IMG/VR virus record: IMGVR_UViG_3300032954_000037
Location: 1 to 41,793 of that record
DNA length: 41,793 nt
Direction: 5' to 3' (one strand)
Source of the DNA: a virus
A program made the translations under genes and the position numbers. Each line of letters starts with the position of its first letter. Within the stretch, counting starts at the first letter, position 1. The notes below the pieces were generated by a model. The model was not told the DNA's origin, did not search any database, and saw nothing but the letters and a program-made list of their open reading frames with translations. Positions 7,022 to 15,521 of the stretch are shown here, one piece after another.

Positions 7022-7299
7022 ATGCCCAAAGAAAAAAAAGAACGAGCTGTATTGGTAACCACAAGCCACAAAGGAGTTTTCTTCGGATTCGCCAAAGACA
7101 CTGACGGTGACACGATCCACCTTCGCGCAGCCCGTCTGTGCATCTATTGGTCGAGCGACTTGCGCGGCTTCATGGGTCTTGCCTCGCATGGCCCGAACGG
7201 TAATTGCAAAATTGGGCCTGCCGCAGACATTGAAGTTCGCTCCATCACATCTGTTTCGGAAGTAACCGATGCGGCTGCGAAGAAATGGACGGAAGCGCC

Positions 7300-7303
<4 letters not shown>
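7022..7303 (+). CDS. DUF6948-like protein, 93 aa
   Basis: ATG 7022 has a strong site (AAAGGAGGG). The sequence matches my memory of the phage family DUF6948: VTTSHKGVFFGFAKD, then ARLCIYWSSDLRGFMGLA, then a GPxxxCKIGPAADIEV segment and a C-terminal TDAAAKKW. Function is not known to me. Its stop overlaps the GTG start of the next gene, so the two are coupled; the pairing with the repeat-bearing proteins on both sides may matter. Confidence 0.75.
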
Positions 7304-7979
<676 letters not shown>

Positions 7980-7983
<4 letters not shown>

Positions 7984-8363
7984 AGGTGCAGATTATAGTG
8001 CCGCGAAAGCTGCCCAGCCTCAATGAGCTTCTCCGGATGCACTGGGCCGATAAGAATACGCTCCAATGCCAGTGGCGCAACGACATCTACCACTTGCTCG
8101 GCCACAAGAACGTGAAGCTGCTCCAAGCGCACCGCGACCTCAAGCATCGCTGCAAGATTACGATCCACAGCGAGCGCACGGGAAAACGCTGGCAACTGGA
8201 CGAGGACAACCTGATTGGCGGTTCCAAGCTCATCGTGGACGCGCTCAAAGACTACATCGTGGACGACAGCAGCAAGTGGCTGGACCGGGAAGTAACGCAA
8301 GCGAAGAGTACGACGGCGCAAACGATCATAACTTTGCAGACGCTGGAGGCATCGAATGGCTGA
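7980..8363 (+). CDS. rusA: RusA-type Holliday junction resolvase, 127 aa
   Basis: Length and order fit RusA: an N-terminal strand VQIIVPRKLPSLNELLRMHW, then the acidic motif DEDNL (D74, D76), then DALKDYIVDDSS (D87, D95, D96). RusA dimers cut four-way junctions symmetrically, and in phages they resolve recombination or branched concatemers before packaging. It complements the ERF and exonuclease at 1918-3455. ATGA overlap at the start; the stop overlaps the next gene. Confidence 0.9.
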
Positions 8364-8649
8364 GATTTGGTGGCAGGTCGGGCAATCGTGGGAGAGGGAA
8401 GTCGTCAAAGAAGTCTCGGTCATACGCACGACGGAGCACATGGTAGTTTACGAAACCGAATGGATGGGTAAAAAGTCGGAATTCCGCACCATGAAGCGCG
8501 GCGATTTCTTCAAAACATTTTCCGAGGCAAAGGAAGAAGCGATAAGACGCGCGAAGGTGGACGTTGGTCGCGCCCAATCTCAATTGGATCGGGAGAAAGA
8601 ACGCCTCAAACTGGTGAATGACTTCCCCGCGCCGCCGAGGGCGCAATGA
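8356..8649 (+). CDS. Hypothetical protein, 97 aa
   Basis: Overlaps the resolvase by eight bases and the next gene by four. An N-terminal beta-rich half (VVKEVSVIRTTEHMVVYETE) is followed by a long charged helix. No family recognised. Position alone suggests a DNA-metabolism role. Confidence 0.65.
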   Translation: MAEIWWQVGQSWEREVVKEVSVIRTTEHMVVYETEWMGKKSEFRTMKRGDFFKTFSEAKEEAIRRAKVDVGRAQSQLDREKERLKLVNDFPAPPRAQ

Positions 8650-9011
8650 AGGCGAAGAAGAAAGTGCGCAAGACGTCGCGCTATCAAGCATTGACGGACA
8701 TCATCCAGAAATTCCTAACGATGCACGGCGAAGAATGCCGGGGATGGAAGGCGCTATACGATAAGGCCGGAATCGAGCGAGACATGTGGCGCACAACGGC
8801 AGAGGATTCGATCCGCCGATCCTCACTTCTCGTCGGGCGGTTGCAACAAGGGCTAGCCGAGGCTCCGCGCGATCTGCAAGGCAACGTATTCGGGCTGGCG
8901 AAAGTCGTGCAGGACGCGCTCAGAGAATACGAAGAGGGAGGAGGTACAAATGGCAGAAAACCAGATCAATTCGGAATGGCAGCCAGCGCGATACATCGAT
9001 GCCCATCCTGA
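8646..9011 (+). CDS. Hypothetical protein, 121 aa
   Basis: Basic N-terminus (KKVRKTSRYQ) and mostly helical body (WRTTAEDSIRRSSLLVGRLQ). The last 20 residues overlap the next gene by 62 bases, longer than usual here, so the functional C-terminus may be the helix ending near EYEEGGG. Function unknown. Confidence 0.6.
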   Translation: MKAKKKVRKTSRYQALTDIIQKFLTMHGEECRGWKALYDKAGIERDMWRTTAEDSIRRSSLLVGRLQQGLAEAPRDLQGNVFGLAKVVQDALREYEEGGGTNGRKPDQFGMAASAIHRCPS

Positions 9012-9228
9012 CGACGACTATAAGCCTGCTGTCGTGAAAAGACTCACGAGCATGATCATAAGAGTAAGGCCCGGAAAACCTCCAGCGTATGTAGTGAAGG
9101 AATATCGCCGATTGGGGTGTTTGGCAAATAGATTTTTTGAAGTTTCGCAAGCCGATGCGGATGTTGCTCATGGCCGTCCGCAGAACGGGATTCCTTATGC
9201 GTGTGAACATGAAGTTCTCACGGACTGA
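8950..9228 (+). CDS. Hypothetical protein, 92 aa
   Basis: Strong site (GGAGGAGG, then TACAA, then ATG). The protein contains PPAYVVKEYRRLGCLANRFF in the middle and a GIPYACEHEV ending. Not recognised. It is followed by about 95 bases without a gene and with a fresh ribosome site, so a transcript processing point is possible. Confidence 0.65.
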   Translation: MAENQINSEWQPARYIDAHPDDDYKPAVVKRLTSMIIRVRPGKPPAYVVKEYRRLGCLANRFFEVSQADADVAHGRPQNGIPYACEHEVLTD

Positions 9229-9323
9229 CCAGAAACTAAATCGCACCTGATCTTGTCACTCAACGAAGTGAGCGCGAGAAGTGGCATGGCCCTGAATTTT
9301 CCTGCGGGCGAAGGAGATTTGAG

Positions 9324-9968
9324 ATGAGCGAAACATGCGAAATTTGCGGCAAGCCTTACGATCCCGAGCAGTCAGGTGCTCCCTACTTTGCCAGAAAATC
9401 AGTTTGCTCAGTTCTATGCTTCCACGCAGATTTGCACGGCACCCCGCCGCCCGCCGCGCCCGATAGCGCAGAGGCGTTGCGAGAAGTCTTGTATAAACAT
9501 CAGTCTGATTACTATGCGAAGCACTGCTCATGCGGGTTCCTTTTCGACCGGAACTCTGACCGCGATTGCGTGACTCAATACGCATACCACCTCCATGAGA
9601 AATTGACTGAGGCTGCCGCCCTACCCACGCGCCCTGCCGCGCCCGATGTGATGGTGGCAGAATTCGGAATAACAAGAAATGATGCTTTGGCGAGACTGGA
9701 AATCAAGTATGCGAAGGACGCGACGTGGGGAATCCGCTATCACCGCCGCGACGGAAAGCAGACTCCGCTCTCCAGCCAATACAATGCTGAGATGACAAAG
9801 GCACAGGTCGCTGGAATTATGACCGATTTTGCCGCCCTGCCCACGCGCTCCGAAGCGCAGATACGGCTTGCTGAGGCTGAGTGGATCGTGAATCATGCGC
9901 CGGGACGACTGCCGCAAATCGTGCAAGATCACATCGCCGAACTCCGCAAGCTCGCAGGTGACCAATGA
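9324..9968 (+). CDS. Multi-domain zinc protein, 214 aa
   Basis: The N-terminus has CEICGKPYDP and later CSVLCFH, a probable treble-clef zinc site. A second site follows (HCSCGFLFDRN, with a downstream H). The middle carries a short alpha/beta segment and the motif AALPTR twice, joined by Pro/Ala-rich linkers. The C-terminal 40 residues (SEAQIRLAEAEWIVNH onwards) resemble the N-terminus of the protein at 10253. It looks like a mosaic of small modules. Function unknown. Confidence 0.65.
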   Translation: MSETCEICGKPYDPEQSGAPYFARKSVCSVLCFHADLHGTPPPAAPDSAEALREVLYKHQSDYYAKHCSCGFLFDRNSDRDCVTQYAYHLHEKLTEAAALPTRPAAPDVMVAEFGITRNDALARLEIKYAKDATWGIRYHRRDGKQTPLSSQYNAEMTKAQVAGIMTDFAALPTRSEAQIRLAEAEWIVNHAPGRLPQIVQDHIAELRKLAGDQ

Positions 9969-10249
9969 TGAGAAGACTAGACTATGACAATCCCGGCTCT
10001 TTGCAAGACTTGAAGGTGTTCAAGGTTAATTTGGAGGCGAAGAGCAAATCGGAACTCATTTTGATGATCGGAAACGTGGCTGCGGCGTGCGACATGGAAG
10101 GTAAGGGTTATGTAAGCGAGTGGGAGAATAGCGTCCGTCACGCCATTGGTTACACACGAGGAAACGGAATAGATCACGAAGATACTTGTGGATGCCCTCG
10201 GTGCCAAGAAGAAAAAGTAGGCGCATATAAACAGAGAGGCGGCAGGTGA
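9965..10249 (+). CDS. Hypothetical protein with C-terminal zinc knuckle, 94 aa
   Basis: Two ATGs (9965 and 9968) overlap the previous stop. Helical N-terminal half, then a CGCPRCQEEK knuckle near the C-terminus. Not recognised. Part of the same coupled series of zinc-bearing early proteins. Confidence 0.6.
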   Translation: MMRRLDYDNPGSLQDLKVFKVNLEAKSKSELILMIGNVAAACDMEGKGYVSEWENSVRHAIGYTRGNGIDHEDTCGCPRCQEEKVGAYKQRGGR

Positions 10250-10252
10250 CCA

Positions 10253-10756
10253 ATGAAAAGTGAAGCAGAGATTAGGGCGGATGAAGTGCGTTGGATCGAG
10301 CATAGGATCGGAGTCGAATGCAATGGTTGTAGTATGACAGAAACAATAGATGAAAGGCTCCGCTCGCTGGCCGCACAGACTGCTGAATCTGTTTGCAAGC
10401 ACGGAACCACTAAGGGTATGTGCGAGATCACCGATTGCCCAGACGGGAACGAAGCCGTATTGCGTAAGCTGTTTCCTGAAAAGCAGCCGCCAGCGACTCA
10501 ATGCCCGGAATGCGGCTCCGTGAAGCGTTCGATGCAATTCGGCGTAGCAGCGGGAGTCTGTGGGAATCCTTGGCACTTTTCGGCCCCGGCGACTGTGGAT
10601 GCGGAGTCAATTTCTAAACTAGTTGAAAGTTTACGTCTTGAGGCTTACGAACTCACAAGCTCGGCGCTGAACGACGAAGCTCCGCGACGCGTACGCAAAA
10701 CACTGCTGCGGATTTCTGACGAACTCGCCGCCCTGCTCCCCGACGAGGGCGAATGA
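10253..10756 (+). CDS. Zinc-binding mosaic protein, 167 aa
   Basis: The N-terminal module SEAEIRADEVRWIEHRIG followed by ERLRSLAAQ repeats the C-terminus of the 9324 protein. A central part has CKHGTTKGMCEITDC, then CPECGS with a later C and H, consistent with a zinc ribbon. The C-terminus is a helical pair. ATG 10253 follows the preceding stop closely. Function unknown. Confidence 0.65.
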   Translation: MKSEAEIRADEVRWIEHRIGVECNGCSMTETIDERLRSLAAQTAESVCKHGTTKGMCEITDCPDGNEAVLRKLFPEKQPPATQCPECGSVKRSMQFGVAAGVCGNPWHFSAPATVDAESISKLVESLRLEAYELTSSALNDEAPRRVRKTLLRISDELAALLPDEGE

Positions 10757-10759
10757 GCC

Positions 10760-10882
10760 ATGTGGACTTTCTTAGGACATCCCGAAATCGGCTGGCGAAA
10801 GTGGGTGCCGCATCGACTTACTCGCATTTTAGCGCCAGTGTTCGGAATGTTTCTTGAGCGGCATTTTTATCGCAAGCCTTAA
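10760..10882 (+). CDS. Possible small protein, 40 aa
   Basis: ATG lies four bases after the previous stop; the frame has 40 codons with aromatic and basic residues (GHPEIGWRKWVPHRL). No clear ribosome site other than the upstream gene end, so it would rely on coupling. Uncertain. Confidence 0.35.
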   Translation: MWTFLGHPEIGWRKWVPHRLTRILAPVFGMFLERHFYRKP

Positions 10883-10918
10883 AACTCGCTCCCGCTCGGC
10901 GGGAAGGGAAGGAAGAAC

Positions 10919-11245
10919 ATGGATCACAGAGTGCCAAAATACATGCAGAAAGTTGCCGCAAAGAAACCGGGCGACAAGTTGACAGTCGAAGAATTGGCTT
11001 GCGCGCTTTACGAAGGAATGCCGCACGTTCAGAACTTGGCTGAGTCCACGGCGCGGACGCACGGAAAAGCTCAAGCTCTTTCGTTCTTCGATCTAATGGG
11101 GCCAGATGTCCAGAACTTTTGGATGGGTATCGCCAAGCAGATTATCGACCACTCGAAAGAGTGGGAGGAAAATTCTGGATCGGCATGCTGCTTAAGCAAG
11201 CGCGAGCAGGAGCGACTCAAGAGTTTGCCGCGAGTACAGGTGTAG
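10919..11245 (+). CDS. Hypothetical protein, 108 aa
   Basis: Ribosome site GGGAAGGAAG. Residues about 18-75 (KLTVEELACALYEGMPHVQN then WMGIAKQII) form a helical unit; the ending of a region with FW..IAK is typical of short phage proteins in early operons whose role is unknown. Not otherwise recognised. Confidence 0.65.
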   Translation: MDHRVPKYMQKVAAKKPGDKLTVEELACALYEGMPHVQNLAESTARTHGKAQALSFFDLMGPDVQNFWMGIAKQIIDHSKEWEENSGSACCLSKREQERLKSLPRVQV

Positions 11246-11387
11246 CGCCCCGCTGAGGGATAGGGAGAAAGGAAAGGCAAAGTGAAGGGAGGTGATGCCA
11301 TTTGCCTGAAGAAGCACAAAACTTCAGCTACAAGCAATAATCGGGGGCCGCATCCGATCCAACAACACGCAGCGAAGGGAGGGCGGG
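11246..11387. other. Short gene-free gap
   Basis: About 140 bases with two purine-rich ribosome-like sites (GGGAGG near 11287 and 11379). Only the second one leads to a sizeable gene. I see no promoter or terminator in it. Confidence 0.4.
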
Positions 11388-11579
11388 ATGACCGTCTTGA
11401 AGTCCGTATTCATTGCAACTATCCAAGTAGCAGGCATTGCGGTCGCCACGTGGATGCAGTTTTCACTCTTGATGCTTATCGGCTCGAAGTTCGAACTTCC
11501 GGGCGTCATCACTTTCGTCGCGCTTGAAATGCTAATCTTAGTTTGGTGGAACTTGTACGCCCAGGCAAGGAAATCGTGA
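11388..11579 (+). CDS. Two-helix membrane protein, 63 aa
   Basis: Good site (GGGAGGGCGGG) before ATG 11388. Two hydrophobic stretches (SVFIATIQVAGIAVATWMQF and ITFVALEMLILVWWNLYA) with a short polar turn. Its size and topology would suit a small holin or inner-membrane accessory protein, but the lysis genes are elsewhere (37-40 kb). It is coupled to the next membrane protein (GTGA). Confidence 0.6.
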   Translation: MTVLKSVFIATIQVAGIAVATWMQFSLLMLIGSKFELPGVITFVALEMLILVWWNLYAQARKS

Positions 11580-11773
11580 CCACCGAGCCGGGACAGAAGG
11601 CGCTGAGCGAGAGAATGCGCGAATGGGCCATGAAGCCTTTGCCGATCCACTGGAAAAAATGGGCAGCTAGATTTCTTCTCCTGATATTTGCCATCCCCTT
11701 CGTTGTCCCGATTCTCTTGGTATTTGGCTTGGTTGAACTGGCGAAATGGATAGGCAGGAACGCGGAACTTTGA
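11576..11773 (+). CDS. Single-helix membrane protein, 65 aa
   Basis: GTG 11576 overlaps the previous stop and has AAGGA upstream. A basic amphipathic segment (IHWKKWAARF) precedes one hydrophobic helix (LLIFAIPFVVPILLVFGLVE). Coupled to the two-helix protein before it, so the two may form one membrane complex. Function unknown. Confidence 0.6.
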   Translation: MTTEPGQKALSERMREWAMKPLPIHWKKWAARFLLLIFAIPFVVPILLVFGLVELAKWIGRNAEL

Positions 11774-11853
11774 AATGTTGCTTCGCGGCCGCTGCGCTGC
11801 GGGCAGGAGAGACGGCCCTTGAAACCGGAAAGTGAGCGTGATATTTTCTGACC

Positions 11854-12393
11854 ATGCGCGCGGCCAAAACAGACATTCGCCAAGAGCTGTTCGCCCGAGA
11901 ATATGTGATCGATCTCAATGGAGCAAGAGCCGCAATTGCAGCAGGTTACAGCCCGAATGGCGCAGATGTTAAAGCATCTCAACTATTAGGAACCGATAAG
12001 GTCAGGGCTCGCGTTGACGAACTCCTGTCTAAAAGAGCGACGAAGCTTGAGATCAAAGCCGAAAAAGTCCTCGAAGAAATTCAGCGTCTCGCGTTCAGCA
12101 ATATGCAGGACTATACCCGAGTTGATGGAGATGGCCGGGCCCTGCTTGACCTTACCGCAATTACTCGGGATCAGTTCGCTGCTGTGCAGGAAATCCGCGA
12201 GGACACGACCGGTGGCAGTGGTGACGGTGAGCGTAAGGTTGTCGTCCGAACCACTTTGAAGCTGGCCGATAAGGTCAAAGCGCTCGATCAGTTGATGAGG
12301 CACCTCGGGCAGTATAACGACAAGCTAGACGTGAACGTTAAAGGCGAATTGGCTGGAAGACTCGGAAAAGCTCGCCAGCGCGCGAAACGATGA
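11854..12393 (+). CDS. terS: Terminase small subunit (Terminase_2 type), 179 aa
   Basis: The N-terminus DIRQELFAREYVIDLNGARA, then AAIAAGYSPNGADVKASQLL with a conserved gap before LLSKR, is the DNA-binding HTH of the Terminase_2 family. The C-terminus is basic (AGRLGKARQRAKR). The protein recognises the packaging site and recruits the large subunit, whose gene overlaps it by four bases. The ribosome site is weak. Opens the head operon. Confidence 0.9.
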   Translation: MRAAKTDIRQELFAREYVIDLNGARAAIAAGYSPNGADVKASQLLGTDKVRARVDELLSKRATKLEIKAEKVLEEIQRLAFSNMQDYTRVDGDGRALLDLTAITRDQFAAVQEIREDTTGGSGDGERKVVVRTTLKLADKVKALDQLMRHLGQYNDKLDVNVKGELAGRLGKARQRAKR

Positions 12394-13853
12394 TAGCCGC
12401 CGATCTGGAAGGCCAACTCATTGACGACATCGGGGCTCTGACGCACGACCCGCAGGGATTCATGCTCTACGCGTTTCCGTGGGGCGAGCCTGGCGAACTG
12501 GAAAAGAACACCGGCCCTTACGAGTGGCAAGCCAAGATCAACACCCTGATCGGCGAGCACCTGCAAAATCCAGCCACTCGACATCAGCCTCTTAGGATCG
12601 CCGTGGCTTCCGGCAATGGCATCGGCAAGTCCGCTTATCTCTCCATGTTGGCAGATTGGGGCTTATCAACCTGCGAGGATTGCAAAATCCTGATTACAGC
12701 CGGCACGGGCGCGCAGCTGAAAACCAAAACTCACCCCGAGCTGGCCAAATGGTTCAGGCTGTCGATCAACGCTCACTGGTTTGACGTGAAGGCGCAAAGC
12801 ATCACGGTCAAAGAGCCGAAGCACGCAGATACGTGGCGCGCCGACCTCATTCCTTGGGACGCTCAGAACCCAGACGCCTTCTCCGGCCTGCACAATAAGC
12901 GCAAGAGAATCATCGTGATTTACGACGAAGGGTCGGCCATCGCGGATGTGATTTATGATCGCAGCTCAGGAGCGCTCACCGATGAAGAAACAGAAATCAT
13001 CTGGCTTGTTTTCGGCAATCCCACTCAGAATACAGGTCGTTTTGCCGAGTGCTTCGGCGTTGACAAGCATCGGTGGCGAACTTTCCAAATCGACTCTCGC
13101 ACGGTCGAGGGAACGAACAAAGAAGAGCTGCGCCAAGAAGTAGAGCGCTACGGCGAGGACTCGGACTACATTCGCTGGCGCATCCGGGGCGAGTTCCCGC
13201 GCGGCGGATCGACGCAATTCATCCCGAACGATCTGGTTGCGACCGCTAGGCGCTTCAAGGCGCAGGGATACGAGCATCTCCCGAAGGTCGTCACATGCGA
13301 CGTGGCGCGATTCGGCGACAATGAGACGGTCATCGGGCTGCGTCAAGGACGCAAATTCGAGATACTGGCGACGTATCGTGGCTTGGATACCGTGCAGACG
13401 GCTGAGCGAGTCATTGAATTCAAGATCATCCACAGCCCAGATGCGGTGATTATCGATGGCGACGGCATTGGCGGGGCTGTCGTGGATCACATGCGGAACC
13501 GAGGGTACAAAGATGGCCTATTCGAGTTTCACGGCGGCGCTGAGCCGAATGATACGCAAATGTATTTCAACAAGCGCGCGGAGTGCTGGGGCCTTGCGCG
13601 CGACTGGCTTAAAGATACTGCGCAGCTTCCTGATGACCCTGATCTGGAGCGCCAACTTACGAGCGTGAACTACGGCATCGTGCAGGGCAAGGTGCGGTAC
13701 GGCACGATCTTCCTCGAATCGAAGGAAGACTTAAAAAAGCGCGGGCTAGCGTCGCCCGATAAAGGTGATGCACTTTGCATGTCCTTTGGTGTAAAGTTAG
13801 CCCCGAAACAGAAGCAAAAACCACCTTCGAGGCCCGTGTCATCGTGGAGCTGA
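12390..13853 (+). CDS. terL: Terminase large subunit, 487 aa
   Basis: ATPase plus nuclease that cuts concatemers and drives DNA into the procapsid. Walker A is ASGNGIGKS (residues 73-81). Walker B is IIVIYDE (174-180), ending in the catalytic Glu. The coupling motif is FGNPTQN (208-214). The RNase-H-like nuclease domain has TCDVARFGDN (D304, D310), VIIDGDGIGG (D356, D358), and a final SPDKGDAL (D457, D460). The length is normal for the family. The KTSC gene follows after one base. Confidence 0.95.
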   Translation: MIAADLEGQLIDDIGALTHDPQGFMLYAFPWGEPGELEKNTGPYEWQAKINTLIGEHLQNPATRHQPLRIAVASGNGIGKSAYLSMLADWGLSTCEDCKILITAGTGAQLKTKTHPELAKWFRLSINAHWFDVKAQSITVKEPKHADTWRADLIPWDAQNPDAFSGLHNKRKRIIVIYDEGSAIADVIYDRSSGALTDEETEIIWLVFGNPTQNTGRFAECFGVDKHRWRTFQIDSRTVEGTNKEELRQEVERYGEDSDYIRWRIRGEFPRGGSTQFIPNDLVATARRFKAQGYEHLPKVVTCDVARFGDNETVIGLRQGRKFEILATYRGLDTVQTAERVIEFKIIHSPDAVIIDGDGIGGAVVDHMRNRGYKDGLFEFHGGAEPNDTQMYFNKRAECWGLARDWLKDTAQLPDDPDLERQLTSVNYGIVQGKVRYGTIFLESKEDLKKRGLASPDKGDALCMSFGVKLAPKQKQKPPSRPVSSWS

Positions 13854-13854
13854 G

Positions 13855-14094
13855 ATGATCCGCCAACCTGTCCCATCCTCGAACATCTCGGAAGCGGGCC
13901 ACGACCCGCATACAAACACGATGGAACTGAAATTCGCAAATGGTCGCGTCTACAGCTACGATAACGTGAACGCAGACGAGTTCAACGCGATGCTCAGCGC
14001 GCAGAGCGTGGGCAGCTATTTTAGCAACGTGCTGCGGCCCGTGAAGGCTGGCAGGATCGTGATGACCGATCCCACGACCGGGCAGGATGTGTGA
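13855..14094 (+). CDS. KTSC-domain protein, 79 aa
   Basis: Fits the KTSC family: SSNISEAGHDPHTNTMELKF, then a GRVYSYDNV strand and the helix AMLSAQSVGSYFSNVLRP. The domain is common next to phage packaging genes and in lysyl-tRNA-synthetase-linked bacterial proteins, and its role is unclear. The C-terminus ends in a short extension (TTGQDV). Confidence 0.85.
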   Translation: MIRQPVPSSNISEAGHDPHTNTMELKFANGRVYSYDNVNADEFNAMLSAQSVGSYFSNVLRPVKAGRIVMTDPTTGQDV

Positions 14095-14165
14095 TCCCCT
14101 TTTGCTTCGGCGTGCTCACAGGCATCGCCATATGCGTTATGATCGTCGTGCTGCACCGGAGGTGA
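14091..14165 (+). CDS. Possible 24-residue membrane peptide
   Basis: GTG overlaps the KTSC stop (GTGA). The peptide is a single hydrophobic helix (FGVLTGIAICVMIVVL) with a basic end. Its last codons contain the ribosome site of the next gene. Small membrane peptides recur in this genome, which makes it plausible. Confidence 0.4.
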   Translation: MIPFCFGVLTGIAICVMIVVLHRR

Positions 14166-14166
14166 T

Positions 14167-14394
14167 ATGAAAGCACACGGAGGATTCAAGGCCGCAACGA
14201 AGGCCATCGGCAAGGTTGATCTTGGCTCGAAGGGGTCATTCAAGGTCCACAAGGGCCGCTTGCACCGCGATCTCGGGATACCGGAAGGCGAGAAGATCGG
14301 TGAGAAGCGCATCAGCAAGGCGCTGCATTCAAAGAACCCGCGAATCAGGCGCGAAGCTCGGTCGGCAAAGGGCCTGACGCATATGCACAAGTAA
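14167..14394 (+). CDS. Small basic phage protein, 75 aa
   Basis: Site CGGAGGTGAT then ATG. Strongly basic, with GSKGSFKVHKGRLHRDLGI in the middle. The GS(F/Y)K(V/L)HKG element also occurs in the protein at 15919. Short, basic proteins of this sort lie beside portal genes in many phages; their role is unknown to me. Confidence 0.7.
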   Translation: MKAHGGFKAATKAIGKVDLGSKGSFKVHKGRLHRDLGIPEGEKIGEKRISKALHSKNPRIRREARSAKGLTHMHK

Positions 14395-14460
14395 GTTTTC
14401 TCTCGGCAACGATACGTCGTCAAGCGCGCCCGGATTGCGTATCCTCCTAACGGAGCCAAA

Positions 14461-14550
14461 TTGCAAATAGCTCCAAGACCCGCGCGGGAACCGCAGAGGC
14501 CGCGCAGCAATGGGCGAGACGGCAGGCCGAAAGAAAGGGCGCAACATTGA
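14461..14550 (+). CDS. Possible 29-residue basic peptide
   Basis: TTG start with GGAG five bases upstream; very rich in Arg and Pro. Coupled by TTGA to the next small frame. Low support beyond the ribosome site. Confidence 0.3.
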   Translation: MQIAPRPAREPQRPRSNGRDGRPKERAQH

Positions 14551-14636
14551 GTGATCGGCTAGGCAAGTTCGTTGGTTCTGTGATCGTATTTTTATATGTG
14601 ATGGCGATGTACTGGATTTCTTGGGGGAAGAAGTGA
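14547..14636 (+). CDS. Possible 29-residue membrane peptide
   Basis: TTG overlaps the preceding stop. One hydrophobic helix (VGSVIVFLYVMAMYWISW) with basic ends. Consistent with the chain of small membrane peptides in this genome, but supported only by composition and coupling. Confidence 0.4.
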   Translation: MSDRLGKFVGSVIVFLYVMAMYWISWGKK

Positions 14637-14642
14637 GGGCGA

Positions 14643-14924
14643 ATGTCAATCATCACGCCGTTTCGCAAGAAGATGCTCGGGCGCAATCAGCTCAAAACAC
14701 TGTCGGACGTTCTCAAGTTCCTCATGGTGCAGAACAAGGCGTATCTGCTCCAGCAAGCGGGAAAGCCGCCCATCGCAAAGTGCATCGACTGCAAAAGGGA
14801 CATCACCGCAATGGAAATGTTCGCGTCGTGCCCGAAGTGCGAGGGAAGGGCGGTGTGCTACAAATGCGTGGACGCTCACGACCATCTGAAGCTCCACGAC
14901 TTCCTGAATGGACTCGTGAACTGA
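14643..14924 (+). CDS. Zinc-ribbon protein, 93 aa
   Basis: The C-terminal half has CIDCKR, then CPKCEG, then CYKC with later HDH, like two interleaved zinc knuckles (treble clef or B-box style). The N-terminus is a basic helix pair (RKKMLGRNQLKTLSDVLKFL). Sits between terminase and portal. The following GroES-like frame overlaps its end. Confidence 0.65.
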   Translation: MSIITPFRKKMLGRNQLKTLSDVLKFLMVQNKAYLLQQAGKPPIAKCIDCKRDITAMEMFASCPKCEGRAVCYKCVDAHDHLKLHDFLNGLVN

Positions 14925-15235
14925 CGCTCAAGCGTGACCTTGTTGGGATCGAGCCATTCCCTGACGATATTCGCTGCTGGCCAGTGAATATTTCGCTCCA
15001 GCAAAAACTGATCGTAGCGCCGGAAGCGCACGCCGAGCCGTCTCGCTTCGCGGTTGTGCTTGCACTCGGGGACGGAAAGATGCAAGATGGCACGCAATAT
15101 GAGTTTTCTGTGAAGTGCGGAGACATCATCATGTGCGAGCGGTATCCGCACAGCGCGCAGCAGATCAAGTATCGCGGCCAGACGATCATCACGGTGCGCG
15201 AGCCGGAAATCCTTGCGGTGATTGAGAGGTCCTGA
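14864..15235 (+). CDS. GroES-like co-chaperonin, up to 123 aa
   Basis: The core from residue about 20 reads like GroES: an initial DLVGIEPFPDD strand, then VVLALGDGKMQDG, VKCGDIIMCERYPHSAQ, and the terminal EPEILAVIE that matches the GroES DILAVIE ending. The mobile loop region is about residues 32-46 and differs from bacterial GroES. Phage co-chaperonins (T4 gp31 type) cap a GroEL ring to fold coat protein. The start is uncertain: ATG 14864 overlaps the previous gene by 61 bases, and a CTG at 14921 overlapping that stop would give a 104-residue protein, closer to GroES length. Confidence 0.75.
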   Translation: MRGRSRPSEAPRLPEWTRELTLKRDLVGIEPFPDDIRCWPVNISLQQKLIVAPEAHAEPSRFAVVLALGDGKMQDGTQYEFSVKCGDIIMCERYPHSAQQIKYRGQTIITVREPEILAVIERS

Positions 15236-15519
15236 TGGCAAAGACAGCCGACACGATGGCTTCAACGCACAAAGAGCGCAAGCCCAAGAAAGTCCTCTCC
15301 CACATCGAAATCCACGAAGCAGAGAACGGCGGCCACACGATCCGCCATCACTTCACGCACTACGAGCATGCGCCTGAAGAGCACGTATTCGGCAAGGGCG
15401 AGTCCATGAAAGCTCACGAGCATATCGCGTCCGCCATGAACATGCCCATGAAGGACGTGGGCGCTGGCGAGGACGACGAAGAAACGGAAGTCGAATCGAA
15501 GGAAGCTGCGGAGGCCTGA
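15235..15519 (+). CDS. Hypothetical protein, 94 aa
   Basis: TGATG junction with the GroES-like gene. His-rich centre (HTIRHHFTHYEHAPEEHVF) and an acidic tail (EDDEETEVESKEAAE). I have seen similar His-rich short proteins upstream of portal genes, with no known role. Confidence 0.65.
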   Translation: MAKTADTMASTHKERKPKKVLSHIEIHEAENGGHTIRHHFTHYEHAPEEHVFGKGESMKAHEHIASAMNMPMKDVGAGEDDEETEVESKEAAEA

Positions 15520-15521
15520 AA

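Noticed and set aside
14621-14863. Longer N-terminus for the GroES-like protein
   Set aside because: Overlaps a zinc protein in another frame, is rich in Gly/Arg/Gln, and would nearly double the normal GroES length.
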